The notes under the pieces: generated by a model
Databases searched by the model: none
What the model was told of the DNA's origin: nothing
The model's input: the letters and a program-made list of their open reading frames with translations, nothing else
In this document: positions 14,819-23,411 of the stretch, one piece after another
Layout of the letters: each line of letters opens with the position of its first letter
How positions within the stretch are numbered: position 1 is the first letter of the stretch
Made by a program: the position numbers and the translations under genes
Assembly: GCF_000337675.1 (NCBI RefSeq)
Contig: NZ_AOIB01000027.1
Coordinates: forward strand, 80,076 to 112,767
Direction of reading: 5' to 3'
Source of the DNA: Natronococcus amylolyticus DSM 10524
GTDB lineage: Archaea > Halobacteriota > Halobacteria > Halobacteriales > Natrialbaceae
Length of the DNA stretch: 32,692 nucleotides

Positions 14819-16422
14819 TGGTCAGTCACCCCAGATCCCGTAGCGTCTCCTTCTCTGTGTGAGGAATCTACCGGTGTCGAGATGAGTGTCGAGGCCAAGT
14901 CCGTGGCGTTGAGCGGTCGCTGAACGAACAGCCTCCCACCGATTGTGTATCGTGGCTCGGTTTCTGTCCGTGACTGATCGACGAGTAGGACTGGAAGTCG
15001 GCGTCCGCCCCGACGCTCGCGAAAGATCCGTGTCCCCTCTCTCACAGTATCGGTCCCATTCGTCGCGCCGGAGAGCCCCTCGGTCCGAACGAGGCCAACA
15101 TCGTACTCCCTCTCTCGATGTACCGTCCGCGCCTTGTCAAGGTCGGTGACCACCGTCACTTGCCACGATTCGGGGAGGACAACCGCTTCCTCATCCGCCG
15201 TTGTATCAAACATTAAGACGTCAATTCGCTCCTCATCGTTTACATCGAGAAGGGTTTCGGTCGCCTCAAGAACAACGGCCGGCTTCTCCGAAAGATACGC
15301 GGACACACCGAGCTGGGGTGACCCCGTCGATTCATCCCGGACGATCGACAGTGCAACGATTGACGCCTCCTCGTAGTCTGCATTCCGGCATACCTCCTCA
15401 GCAAGCCCGATTCCATCACCGTCCTTGGCAAGCAGGTCGACGACGATTACTGATGGGGGATCGTCGCGGATCGCTTCCCGTGCAGCCGAGCGGTCGTCGG
15501 CGATCACGACGTCATAGCCGATATCGTGGAGCTGCTCTACTAGCAGGCCAGAGACCTCCTCATTTATGTCTATGAGCAGGAACGGTCCATCAAGTGAACC
15601 AAGGACGTCTGACTGATCAAGTTCCGACCGCTTATCCCATTCCTCGCGAACGCGTTCGATCCTCCCGTCGAATGCTGAATTCAGTGTTTCGAGAGCGGCG
15701 TCTAGTTCGGTCGCCTTTCGGAGGACGAGCTGTGCGAGTGATTTCTGCTCGTCCGTCAACGACCCAACGTCCTCGTCTGCAAGCATCTCCATATACCCGA
15801 GAATCGACGTCAGCGGCGTCCGGAGTTCGTGCGAGGCCTGCTCGAGAACGTCTCGCTGGAAGTCCGTGAACGCGTACAGCTGCTCTTCCCTCGAGTCAAC
15901 CTCCTCTCGCAACATCAAGCGGTCAAGCCGGGCGTCGACGATCCAGCCCAGGAGCTCAGCGTAGCGAACGTCATCCTCGTCAAACCCGTCGTCCGTGACG
16001 AGCTGTAACACGCCGGCCTCACCGATCGGCGTACAGAGTGCCTGGCCACTTCCGAAGGGGACGTCCACGTCGGCCGCGTCCGTCCCACCCTCGACAACAA
16101 TCGTCTCGTTTCGATCGACGGCCGCGTCGATCCTGGAACCCGTGACCGGGAGTTGCCGTCTACGCTCGGTCGTGTCGGGCGGAGTACTGGTGATTGTGGC
16201 CCATCGCTCCTCACTTCGAACGATGACCACGGCGTAACGGAGCTCGAACAGCTCGTACGTGGCGTGTATCACGGCGTCGTAGATCGCGGTTTCGGTTGGA
16301 CGACCGGCTAGACGGGTTGCAACGCGGTGGAGGAGTTCAAGCCGGGGCAGTGTATCGACTCCTGTATCGGATGTCTCCATGTCGACCTCGTTATCTTGCG
16401 GATGTTCTTCTTTATCTGTCAT
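14815..16422 (-). CDS. GAF-HisKA-receiver protein lacking an ATPase domain (535 aa)
   Basis: The order is GAF-like sensor (about residues 25-170), a coiled stretch, a HisKA phosphoacceptor helix pair with His198 in SHELRTPLTSILGY, a receiver-like domain from about 272 (FLLIDINEEVSGLLVEQL, VIVVDLLAKDGDGIGLAEEV, YLSEKP), and a second, poorly conserved receiver-like region after about 385 (IDVLMFDTTADEE). The N, G1 and G2 boxes of a HATPase_c domain are missing: the HisKA helices run straight into the receiver. It therefore probably cannot phosphorylate itself and may act as a phosphotransfer hub fed by the kinase encoded just upstream. The ATG at 16,422 overlaps that kinase gene by 11 bases; an upstream in-frame start 16 codons earlier is less likely. 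Confidence 0.85.
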   Translation of the reverse strand: MTDKEEHPQDNEVDMETSDTGVDTLPRLELLHRVATRLAGRPTETAIYDAVIHATYELFELRYAVVIVRSEERWATITSTPPDTTERRRQLPVTGSRIDAAVDRNETIVVEGGTDAADVDVPFGSGQALCTPIGEAGVLQLVTDDGFDEDDVRYAELLGWIVDARLDRLMLREEVDSREEQLYAFTDFQRDVLEQASHELRTPLTSILGYMEMLADEDVGSLTDEQKSLAQLVLRKATELDAALETLNSAFDGRIERVREEWDKRSELDQSDVLGSLDGPFLLIDINEEVSGLLVEQLHDIGYDVVIADDRSAAREAIRDDPPSVIVVDLLAKDGDGIGLAEEVCRNADYEEASIVALSIVRDESTGSPQLGVSAYLSEKPAVVLEATETLLDVNDEERIDVLMFDTTADEEAVVLPESWQVTVVTDLDKARTVHREREYDVGLVRTEGLSGATNGTDTVREGTRIFRERRGGRRLPVLLVDQSRTETEPRYTIGGRLFVQRPLNATDLASTLISTPVDSSHREGDATGSGVTDQ

Positions 16423-19400
16423 GAATGTATTTCTCTCCTTCGCGAATTGGTCGATGTGTGGAATCCGCATCGGCGGTCACGATCTCGAATCGGGCGCCCC
16501 CCTCGGACCCTTCGGTGATTGAGATCTCCCACCCGTGCGCGTCGACGATGTCGGTGACGATCGCCAGCCCGAACCGACGCTCCGCGTCATCATCGTCAAA
16601 CTGTCGGTCAGTAAGCAGCGCCTTGCGTTCCGCTTCGGGAATGCCGGGCCCGTCATCCTCAAGGTAAAATCCTCGGTCGCGATCGAGGTCCCCGACGTGA
16701 ACGGTGACGTCGATGCCGCCGTGCTCGATTGCGTTCCGAAAGAGGTTCTCGAACAGCTGGGTCAGTCGGAGGGGATCCCCCTCGACCATTGTCTCGCCTT
16801 CCAAAAGGAGGCGTGCCTCATCGGTTCGGACGGTCGACCACGCCTGTGTAGCGACGTGGTCGATGTCGATGGGCTCTACTTCCCCAATCTCTTTGCCTGC
16901 TCGCGCGAGTGCGAGCAGGTTCTCGACAATCTCGGCTGTTCGATCAACCCCCTCTTCGACCTTCTGCAGATGACGACTGTCTCCTCCTTCCAGTTCGAGT
17001 TCGAGATAACCCTTCGCGACGGTCAGCGGATTTCTGATGTCGTGAGCGACGACGCTCGCGAATTCCTCGAGACGGTCGTTCTTCCGTTCGAGTTCGCGTT
17101 CTCGCTGTTTGAGCGCCAGCTCCCGGTCGGCACGGGTAAGTGCGCTCGTCGTCAGCGCTGCCAAGATGGTACCGAACTCGCGATCGTACTCATCGAAGTT
17201 CCTGTCCCGAAACGACCCACAGATCAATACACCGTGGTCGCCGAGCGGAAATAGCATCTCGCTTCGGATCGGTGTATCTGGATTGTGCACGTTCGGGGCG
17301 GCGGCTACGTCTCCAAGCATCTGTGGCTCGTCGTTCTCGAAAACCTTCCAGGCAACGCTGTTCCCCGGCCGAAAGACAGGTTGTTCGTCGAAGAGATCAT
17401 CCGCTCGATCGGTCGTCGCGAACGGTACCAGGGCGTTCTCCTCGGAGTCGTAGCTCCAGACGCCTGTTATCGGAAGGTTGAGAACCTCGTTCGCGGTCTC
17501 GGTCGCGATCTGAGCGATCGATACCGGTGTACTCGCGTTCATCAGCTGGGAGCCGACAGTGGTCAACGAGTGAAGCACTCGCTCGCGTTCTTTCACTTCC
17601 GTAATCTCCGTCGCGATACCATAGAGCGTGTAGAACTCGCCCTCCTCGTCGAAGAGCGGAATCACCGTGGTCAGAAACGTACGGCGACGGTCGCCGATCC
17701 ACGCTTCCTCTTCGTTCCTGATAGGTTCACCGGCTTCAATGGCTTGGCGTTCGAGCGTTCTGTTGCCTTCGATCGCGTTTTCGCCGTAGACATCATCGGC
17801 TGTCTTTCCAATGAACGCGTCTCGCGGAAGTCCAAGCAGTTCTTCATACTGTTTGTTGACGTACTGATAACGTCCCTTCGGGTCCTTTTTGTACACCACC
17901 GCGAGTGCGTTGTCAAGGACAGACTGGAGTTCGGCCTTGGCCCTCTCTACTTCCTCCCGGAGAACCTTTCGCTCGGTGATATCTGTAATGAATCCTTCGA
18001 GTGCGACCAGTTCGTTGCTCTCGTCGTAGACGCCGGTTCCCTGCTCCCAAACCCACCTTTCGCCGCCGTCCTTCGTCACGATTCGGTACTCCACTTCAAA
18101 GCTCTCCTCGACGTCGAAGGCGTCCTGAATCGTCTCCCAGACGGTTTGCTGATCATCGGGATGGATTATGTCGCCACCCCACGTCACTACCTCATTTTCG
18201 ACTACGTCCGCATCGTAGCCGGTAAGTTCCCGACAGGAGCCACGAACGAACTCCATTGGCCATTCGGATTCATTAGCACACCGATAGACCACACCCGGTA
18301 AATTGTCGAACAGTCGTGAGAGGTACAGTTCGCGCTCCCGTCGCTCGGTTATGTCGCGGATGCCGCAGACTAATCCGCCGGATTCCAACCCCGTGAGCGT
18401 GAGCTCCTGCGGAAACCGGGTCCCATCGACCCTCCTTCCAACTGCCTCCCCTCGCCACTCGCCTTCGCGCCCGATTTCCGGCATGATCTCCGACTCGAAG
18501 CGTTCGAGCTCCGCCTCGTCGTAAAGGATGCGCCAACTCTCGCCGATCAGTTCGTCGGGATCCTCGAACCCGTACATCTCAGCGTGGGCAGAATTTGCGT
18601 AGACGTACTCGTCGTCTTTGTCGAGGATCGCGATTCCTTCCATCGATATCTCGATCGCCGAGTGAAGCCGTCGTGCCTCGCGTTCGAGACGATCACGTTC
18701 GGTGATGTCACGGACGATGGCAAGTAGGAAGTCGTTGCCCTGTATCGTAACGCGTTTCAGATTGACGTCGATCAGCCGCTGTTCGCCATCCTTGCGTTCG
18801 ATTTTCCACTCGAATTGACTCTCTCCCTGTTCGACGGCATGTTGGATCCGTTCGAGGGCCTCCTCCTGTGAGTATTCAGGACTGTCGACGCTGAAGTCAC
18901 CGACGGTGAGCTGTTTGAGTTCCTCGATTGCATAGCCGTAGACAGATTCGGCTGTCGGGTTCGCATCAAGAATCTGTCCTGTTTCGATGTCATGTACGAG
19001 GATCCCTTCGTTGACTGCGTGGAAGATCTCCTCATAGGCGGGCATCGTGAACGGTTTCCCCTCGCTGTCTTCGATCGTATTGACAGTTTGGTTCTCGATA
19101 ATATTGATGACTCTTTCGACAAGTTCCCTGTACGCGTCCGTATCATCATGTCTTGCAACGTACTCATCTACCTCTAGTAAGGTCGCCTCACTCCCATCCT
19201 CGACGAATAGGACGACTGGCACGTCGACGTCGGCAGTCTGGTGGGCTATCTCAGTCCCAGGTTTTTCCCCAAGGTGGTACCCACTAACGACGCAGTCGAT
19301 ACTCCGTTCATGTATTAGTTCGAGCGCTGAATTGACTGTTTGGGCGTTGAACGCAGTCACATCGTATGGGGTCCTCTTCTGTATAGCGGCACTGATTTGA

Positions 19401-19477
19401 TCACGCGTATCGAAATCGAACCCGACATACAGGAGCGTGAGTCCCGCTGGGGACGTACCGGTCTCGTGACCTGTCAT
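16412..19477 (-). CDS. Multi-PAS/GAF sensor histidine kinase (1021 aa)
   Basis: First gene of the operon. An N-terminal receiver-like domain (about 12-125) has SGYHL where the phospho-Asp motif should be, so it is likely inactive. Four PAS domains follow (about 145-265, 265-385, 385-510, 510-635; PAC ends ending in RDITERDRLE, RDITERRERE, TDITERKVLR and TEITEVKERE), then a GAF domain (about 640-790). HisKA has the acceptor His in VVAHDIRNPLTV, and HATPase_c has the N box LFENLFRNAIEHGG, G1 DDGPGIP and G2 RFGLAIV. No membrane segments are seen, so it is a cytoplasmic sensor, probably of redox state, light or small ligands through PAS/GAF. It is the only complete kinase of the operon and presumably phosphorylates the downstream proteins. 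Confidence 0.9.
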   Translation of the reverse strand: MTGHETGTSPAGLTLLYVGFDFDTRDQISAAIQKRTPYDVTAFNAQTVNSALELIHERSIDCVVSGYHLGEKPGTEIAHQTADVDVPVVLFVEDGSEATLLEVDEYVARHDDTDAYRELVERVINIIENQTVNTIEDSEGKPFTMPAYEEIFHAVNEGILVHDIETGQILDANPTAESVYGYAIEELKQLTVGDFSVDSPEYSQEEALERIQHAVEQGESQFEWKIERKDGEQRLIDVNLKRVTIQGNDFLLAIVRDITERDRLEREARRLHSAIEISMEGIAILDKDDEYVYANSAHAEMYGFEDPDELIGESWRILYDEAELERFESEIMPEIGREGEWRGEAVGRRVDGTRFPQELTLTGLESGGLVCGIRDITERRERELYLSRLFDNLPGVVYRCANESEWPMEFVRGSCRELTGYDADVVENEVVTWGGDIIHPDDQQTVWETIQDAFDVEESFEVEYRIVTKDGGERWVWEQGTGVYDESNELVALEGFITDITERKVLREEVERAKAELQSVLDNALAVVYKKDPKGRYQYVNKQYEELLGLPRDAFIGKTADDVYGENAIEGNRTLERQAIEAGEPIRNEEEAWIGDRRRTFLTTVIPLFDEEGEFYTLYGIATEITEVKERERVLHSLTTVGSQLMNASTPVSIAQIATETANEVLNLPITGVWSYDSEENALVPFATTDRADDLFDEQPVFRPGNSVAWKVFENDEPQMLGDVAAAPNVHNPDTPIRSEMLFPLGDHGVLICGSFRDRNFDEYDREFGTILAALTTSALTRADRELALKQRERELERKNDRLEEFASVVAHDIRNPLTVAKGYLELELEGGDSRHLQKVEEGVDRTAEIVENLLALARAGKEIGEVEPIDIDHVATQAWSTVRTDEARLLLEGETMVEGDPLRLTQLFENLFRNAIEHGGIDVTVHVGDLDRDRGFYLEDDGPGIPEAERKALLTDRQFDDDDAERRFGLAIVTDIVDAHGWEISITEGSEGGARFEIVTADADSTHRPIREGEKYIHDR

Positions 19478-19506
19478 CCTACTTGTAGAGTGTCACGTCT
19501 ATGCCT

Positions 19507-19517
19507 TTAATATATTT
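19507..19517 (-). promoter_or_regulatory. Probable promoter of the kinase-to-glycosyltransferase operon
   Basis: On the minus strand AATATATTAAAG lies about 30-40 bases upstream of the kinase ATG at 19,477. It is the only TATA-like element close to the start; downstream genes of the operon are too tightly spaced for their own promoters. Confidence 0.5.
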
Positions 19518-19577
19518 TCCAATATTGTTGATAGATGGCTGCCTTATCACTGCAGAGGATAGTCTCTTTATAACCCG

Positions 19578-19665
19578 CACTGTCTAGTTCAGCACCACCT
19601 CAGCTGGCGTTTTTCCATCAAGCGATTGATGCGGTCTCTGGTGAGTGTGCCGCGTGATTAATGCT
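19578..19665 (-). mobile_element. 3' remnant of an integrase-type IS transposase
   Basis: On the minus strand this encodes THQRPHQSLDGKTPAEVVLN and a TAG stop (19,584-19,586), the C-terminal signature of an rve-type (IS3/IS481-like) transposase. It is followed by the conserved end AACTAGACAGTGC. The same end, coding for YYNRQRPHQALDGKTPIEEV, is at 32,607-32,692 in the same orientation. Only about 25 codons survive here, so this is a truncated relic lying between the kinase promoter and the M24 gene. Confidence 0.75.
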
Positions 19666-19721
19666 CAGGACACCTCTCACTCGGCACGGTTTTAAGATGA
19701 TGTTCCCGGTTCTATTTATTG

Positions 19722-20894
19722 ATGTCTCGTCTCACAGTACCGAAATCCACACACATCGAACGAAAAGAAGAGCTACTAGACCGCGCCAGATCTGATGGGT
19801 ATGAGGGGATAGTCCTCTTTGGATCGTTGAATATCCACTATATCAGTGGAATGTATCACTTGCCGACGGAGCGGCCCGTTGCCCTTGGTATCACTGCAGA
19901 CTCTGTTGAAGCCATTGTCCCACGGCTGGAAAAAGAGCATGCAACCCGTGACGACTTTTTGATTGATGACGTCACTGTCTATTTCGAATATCCGCAAGGT
20001 AATCCAATGAAAACTGTGGCTGAAATGTGTGATCGACTTGGTATTGCTGATGGCGCGATAGCAGTTGATGCGGATGGAAGTCCAGCACGAAATGGGTACA
20101 CTGGTCCAGCGCTCTCAGAACTCGTCTCCGCAGATGTTGGCGTTGAAGACTATATTACGGATATGCGTGAACTCAAGGGAGAGCACGAAATCGAGCTTAT
20201 TCGTGAATCCAGCGCCTGGGCTAATCTCGGACATCGACTCCTTCAGGAACAGATTGAGCCTGGTCGCCGTCCAATTGAGGTTCGAGCAGAAGTCGAAGCG
20301 GATGCAGTGAAGATGATGCTCGATACGCTTGGTGATCGGTATGAGATGCGATCCTGGGCTAATCCGATGCAGTGCCTGTTCACTACGGGAGATGTCACTT
20401 CTCTCCCACATAGTATGGATCAGACAACACGAATAGAGCAGGGAGATAACATCGTTACAATAGTCAAACCCAACATAGGCGGCTATACTACTGAGCTCGA
20501 GCGAACACTGTTCGTTGGTGAGCCAACGGGCGATCAGCGAACGTATTTCGAGATTATGAAGGAGTCTCAAGAGATCGCAATTGAAATGATCGAACCTGGT
20601 GTCGAGTACGCTGCTATTGAGGAAGCTGTTGTTGACTACTACCAAGAGCAAGGGGTTTCTGAGTACGTACAACACCACGTCGGTCATAACATCGGTTTGG
20701 AGGGACATGAGAGACCGTTCCTCGATGTCGATTACGAAGGCGAGATCCGCCCCGGCGAACTGTTTACAGTAGAACCAGGCTTTTACGTTCCTGATGTGGG
20801 TGGCTTCAGACACTCCGATACAGTAGTTGTCACCGAAGACGGGACAGAGACCTTGACGTATTATCCACGCGAAATTGATGAATTGATAGTCTAA
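19722..20894 (+). CDS. M24 'pita-bread' hydrolase, creatinase/prolidase-like, non-canonical (390 aa)
   Basis: Two-domain M24 protein: an N-terminal creatinase-like domain (VLFGSLNIHYISGMYHLP, about residues 1-140) and a catalytic pita-bread domain. Of the five metal ligands of aminopeptidase P and prolidase, His (HHVGHNIGLEGHE) and one Glu (FTVEPGFYVP) remain. The first Asp is lost (IVKPNIGGY), the second is Glu (TTELERT), and the last Glu is Ser (GGFRHSDT). This pattern fits metal-independent relatives such as creatinase better than metallopeptidases. The start is the ATG at 19,722, with a TTTTAAG element about 30 bases upstream. It is encoded divergently from a second M24 protein with the same changes, an amidohydrolase and a symporter, suggesting hydrolysis of a C-N bond in a small imported compound. 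Confidence 0.82.
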   Translation: MSRLTVPKSTHIERKEELLDRARSDGYEGIVLFGSLNIHYISGMYHLPTERPVALGITADSVEAIVPRLEKEHATRDDFLIDDVTVYFEYPQGNPMKTVAEMCDRLGIADGAIAVDADGSPARNGYTGPALSELVSADVGVEDYITDMRELKGEHEIELIRESSAWANLGHRLLQEQIEPGRRPIEVRAEVEADAVKMMLDTLGDRYEMRSWANPMQCLFTTGDVTSLPHSMDQTTRIEQGDNIVTIVKPNIGGYTTELERTLFVGEPTGDQRTYFEIMKESQEIAIEMIEPGVEYAAIEEAVVDYYQEQGVSEYVQHHVGHNIGLEGHERPFLDVDYEGEIRPGELFTVEPGFYVPDVGGFRHSDTVVVTEDGTETLTYYPREIDELIV

Positions 20895-21060
20895 GCACGG
20901 TCCAGATCTCCTTGGTCCATCCAGTGATTTGTATCTTCGAGGTTAGTCTGGGTAGATAGGACAATACTGTGCATCGATAGTACTCCTATGAGACCTCGGT
21001 TGCGTTGCCCCGAATAAACAGCAAAAGTATGAATCAGACTGTGGTTCTGAAATGAGAGTC

Positions 21061-22248
21061 CTAATCTGATTGAGAGTGCTCTACGACAATATTGCTCTCT
21101 TTTAGGACTATAGTTGGGTCGGCAGTCGCAGAAATATCTACTAGTGGATTCTCATCGTAGCAGACCAAATCTGCAGGGGTACCTGGCTCGACAATACCGA
21201 GATCTGGTTTTCCGAGTTCAGTCACACCTGCGAGTGTCGCTGCTTCCAATGCGTCCGGTGGGTCCATGCCTTCGTTGACCATTTGCTCGAGTTCCAGATG
21301 GATTGCTGAATGAGGAACGCCTGGAGAACCGGCGTCGCTACCCGCGAGGATACGACAGCCACGAGCTAGTGCTGATTGAAATGCAGCCGTGTGCTGGTCG
21401 TATAGTTCACTGGCGTTCTGCTGGGCGTACTCTGGAATACCATCTCCTCCACCTGCAATCCGCCCATAGACGAACAACGTTGGATCATACGCTTGGTCTT
21501 TAGTATGTAACCGATCGATGAGATCCTCATCAAGCTGATTACCATGCTCGATCGTGTCGACACCAGCCTCAACTGCGTTTTCGATTCCTGATTGGCCAAT
21601 CGCATGGGCAGCGACCGGGAGCCCGAATCGCTCAGCTTCGTCTACGATTGCCTCTAACTCTTCACGTGAGAGTTCGGCTGTCCCAGCGTCTTCTCCAACA
21701 GATTGTCCATAAACACCACCGGTTGCGCTTACTTTGATGAGATCTGCACCAGCGCTGCGAAGTTCGCGAACGGCATTGCGGCAGTCCAAGGGACCGTTGC
21801 TCTCGATGCCCCAAAATGGATCATGGCCTCCAGGAATAATGATTGTCTGTCCGCTGGCATAGGTCCGCGGCCCTTCGACCCATCCCTTTCGAATCGCGTG
21901 GGCGACAGAGACCGCAATATCATCGACGCTACCAACATCACGGATAGTTGTGACACCGCCGTGGAGTTGGTCTCGAGCGTTACGAACAGCACGGAGTGTC
22001 ATCTGCTGTTCTGAATCTGCTCGCAATGTTGCGACTGGGTCTCCGGAGCCATCCCACACCAAGTGAACATGCATATCACATAGGCCAGGGATGATCGTCT
22101 CAGTCTCGATTTCTTTGTGAGCTGAACCAGGGCGTTCTTGGCTTACAGTAGCGATTTCGTGATTGCGCACGCCTACCCAGTGATCGTCACGAAGTCCGTT
22201 CTGGGCGTCCCAGACAGCCCCGTGGATGAGTACATCATACGACGCCAT
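21061..22248 (-). CDS. Metal-dependent amidohydrolase, imidazolonepropionase/Xaa-Pro-dipeptidase-like (395 aa)
   Basis: Amidohydrolase superfamily TIM barrel with all expected ligands: His60 and His62 (DMHVHL), Lys172 as the probable carboxylated bridge (DLIKVSATGG), His215 (AAHAIG), His235 (TIEHGN) and Asp307 (AGSDAG). The N- and C-terminal strands form the usual small beta domain (GTPADLVCYDENPL). It resembles the group annotated as Xaa-Pro dipeptidase or imidazolonepropionase-like, whose studied members hydrolyse dipeptides or N-acyl amino acids. The ATG overlaps the M24 stop as TGATG, so it is the third gene of the symporter-M24-amidohydrolase operon. Substrate not determinable from sequence. 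Confidence 0.85.
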   Translation of the reverse strand: MASYDVLIHGAVWDAQNGLRDDHWVGVRNHEIATVSQERPGSAHKEIETETIIPGLCDMHVHLVWDGSGDPVATLRADSEQQMTLRAVRNARDQLHGGVTTIRDVGSVDDIAVSVAHAIRKGWVEGPRTYASGQTIIIPGGHDPFWGIESNGPLDCRNAVRELRSAGADLIKVSATGGVYGQSVGEDAGTAELSREELEAIVDEAERFGLPVAAHAIGQSGIENAVEAGVDTIEHGNQLDEDLIDRLHTKDQAYDPTLFVYGRIAGGGDGIPEYAQQNASELYDQHTAAFQSALARGCRILAGSDAGSPGVPHSAIHLELEQMVNEGMDPPDALEAATLAGVTELGKPDLGIVEPGTPADLVCYDENPLVDISATADPTIVLKESNIVVEHSQSD

Positions 22249-23411
22249 CAGTCGACTCGTAGGACGCCAGCATTGGTCTCTGTGACGCTCTCTGCGCCGC
22301 TTTCGGTAATAATGAGGGTGTCAGAGTGTCGAAGCGCATTCCCCTTCTCGTGAAAATATAACCCCGGCTCGATGCTGATCACCATTCCCGGCTCGAGCTC
22401 TCCTGTCTTTTGTGCGTTCAATGCGGGTTGCTCGTGGATCGTGATTCCCTCTCCGTGACCTGTTCTGTGTTGCACGTAGTCACCGAAACCTCGAGATTTG
22501 ATTTGCTCGTATGCCCACTGATCGATCTCTCCAACGTCTTTGCCGGGTTCGACTCGGTCAATAACCTGCTCACGAACATCGACCAGCATTTCCATTCCCT
22601 CCTCAATTTCATCGTCGACGTCTCCAACGAGGAATGTCCGTTCTTCCTCGCAAATGTACCCCTGAACCGACGGCAAGGCAATTCCGACGACGCTGTCGCC
22701 GCCTTCGATCATGCGCGAGGATGAGAGGCTATGTGGTTCAAGTCCGTGTGGTCCAGAAAGGATACTAGCAAACCCGTACTGTCCGAGTTCGTTTGCTGTT
22801 CCGATATCGAACTCACTGTGCTTGTCAAGGTAGGTATCGTAATACGCTTGTTGGACCTCCGCAACGACCTCAATTTCGGGTTTTCCAGAGCGGACTGACT
22901 CAAACATTGCCTCACAGCCAGCCGTCGCCAAATCCTGTGCTCGACGGATTTTGTCGAGTTCCCAGTCTGTCTTCACAATACGAAGCGAATAGAAATGGTC
23001 CGTCGCATCGACGAAATCAGCATTACTCTGGGCAGAAAGGCTCTCGACCCAGCTGGGTTGCGCTTTTGCAGCATCATAACCGAGTGTCTCAGCTGAGTCG
23101 GGGATGGCTGCCGCCAGTATCTCGAATGGGTTGTCGCTATCCTCGTACGTTAGTACACGGTCGGTCCACGCAGTTCGTCTGGCCTTTCGTTCCTCTAACC
23201 GAGGGCCAACAAATGCGCTTTCTGACGGCGTCACGACTCCGAGAACTGGTCTGGAATACATCCCAGCATAACAGCCAGTCAGATAGTATGAGTTCGCTGG
23301 CGAAAACCCGATTAGCCCATCTAGATCGCTTTCACTTAGATAGTCTCGAATCTTCTCGAGTCGCTCGTCGTCTACGAATTGATCCTCTGGTTCTGGTGAA
23401 AAGTCGTGCAT
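22248..23411 (-). CDS. Second M24 'pita-bread' hydrolase, non-canonical (387 aa)
   Basis: A paralogue of the protein at 19,722 with the same fold: an N-terminal domain with LIGFSPANSYYLTGCYAGMY and a C-terminal pita-bread domain. It shows the same loss of metal ligands: no Asp in VGIALPSVQGY, Glu for Asp in CEEERT, Ser for Glu in ALRHSDT. The His (HRTGHGEGITIHE) and Glu (ISIEPGLYF) are kept. Shared substitutions in both copies argue for a distinct functional subfamily rather than decay. It starts directly after the symporter stop (no gap) and overlaps the amidohydrolase start, making a tightly coupled three-gene operon. Confidence 0.83.
   Translation of the reverse strand: MHDFSPEPEDQFVDDERLEKIRDYLSESDLDGLIGFSPANSYYLTGCYAGMYSRPVLGVVTPSESAFVGPRLEERKARRTAWTDRVLTYEDSDNPFEILAAAIPDSAETLGYDAAKAQPSWVESLSAQSNADFVDATDHFYSLRIVKTDWELDKIRRAQDLATAGCEAMFESVRSGKPEIEVVAEVQQAYYDTYLDKHSEFDIGTANELGQYGFASILSGPHGLEPHSLSSSRMIEGGDSVVGIALPSVQGYICEEERTFLVGDVDDEIEEGMEMLVDVREQVIDRVEPGKDVGEIDQWAYEQIKSRGFGDYVQHRTGHGEGITIHEQPALNAQKTGELEPGMVISIEPGLYFHEKGNALRHSDTLIITESGAESVTETNAGVLRVD

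Noticed and set aside
16535-18301. Long plus-strand frames opposite the sensor kinase genes
   Set aside because: They are antisense shadows caused by high GC at third positions; the minus-strand PAS, GAF, HisKA and HATPase motifs are unambiguous.
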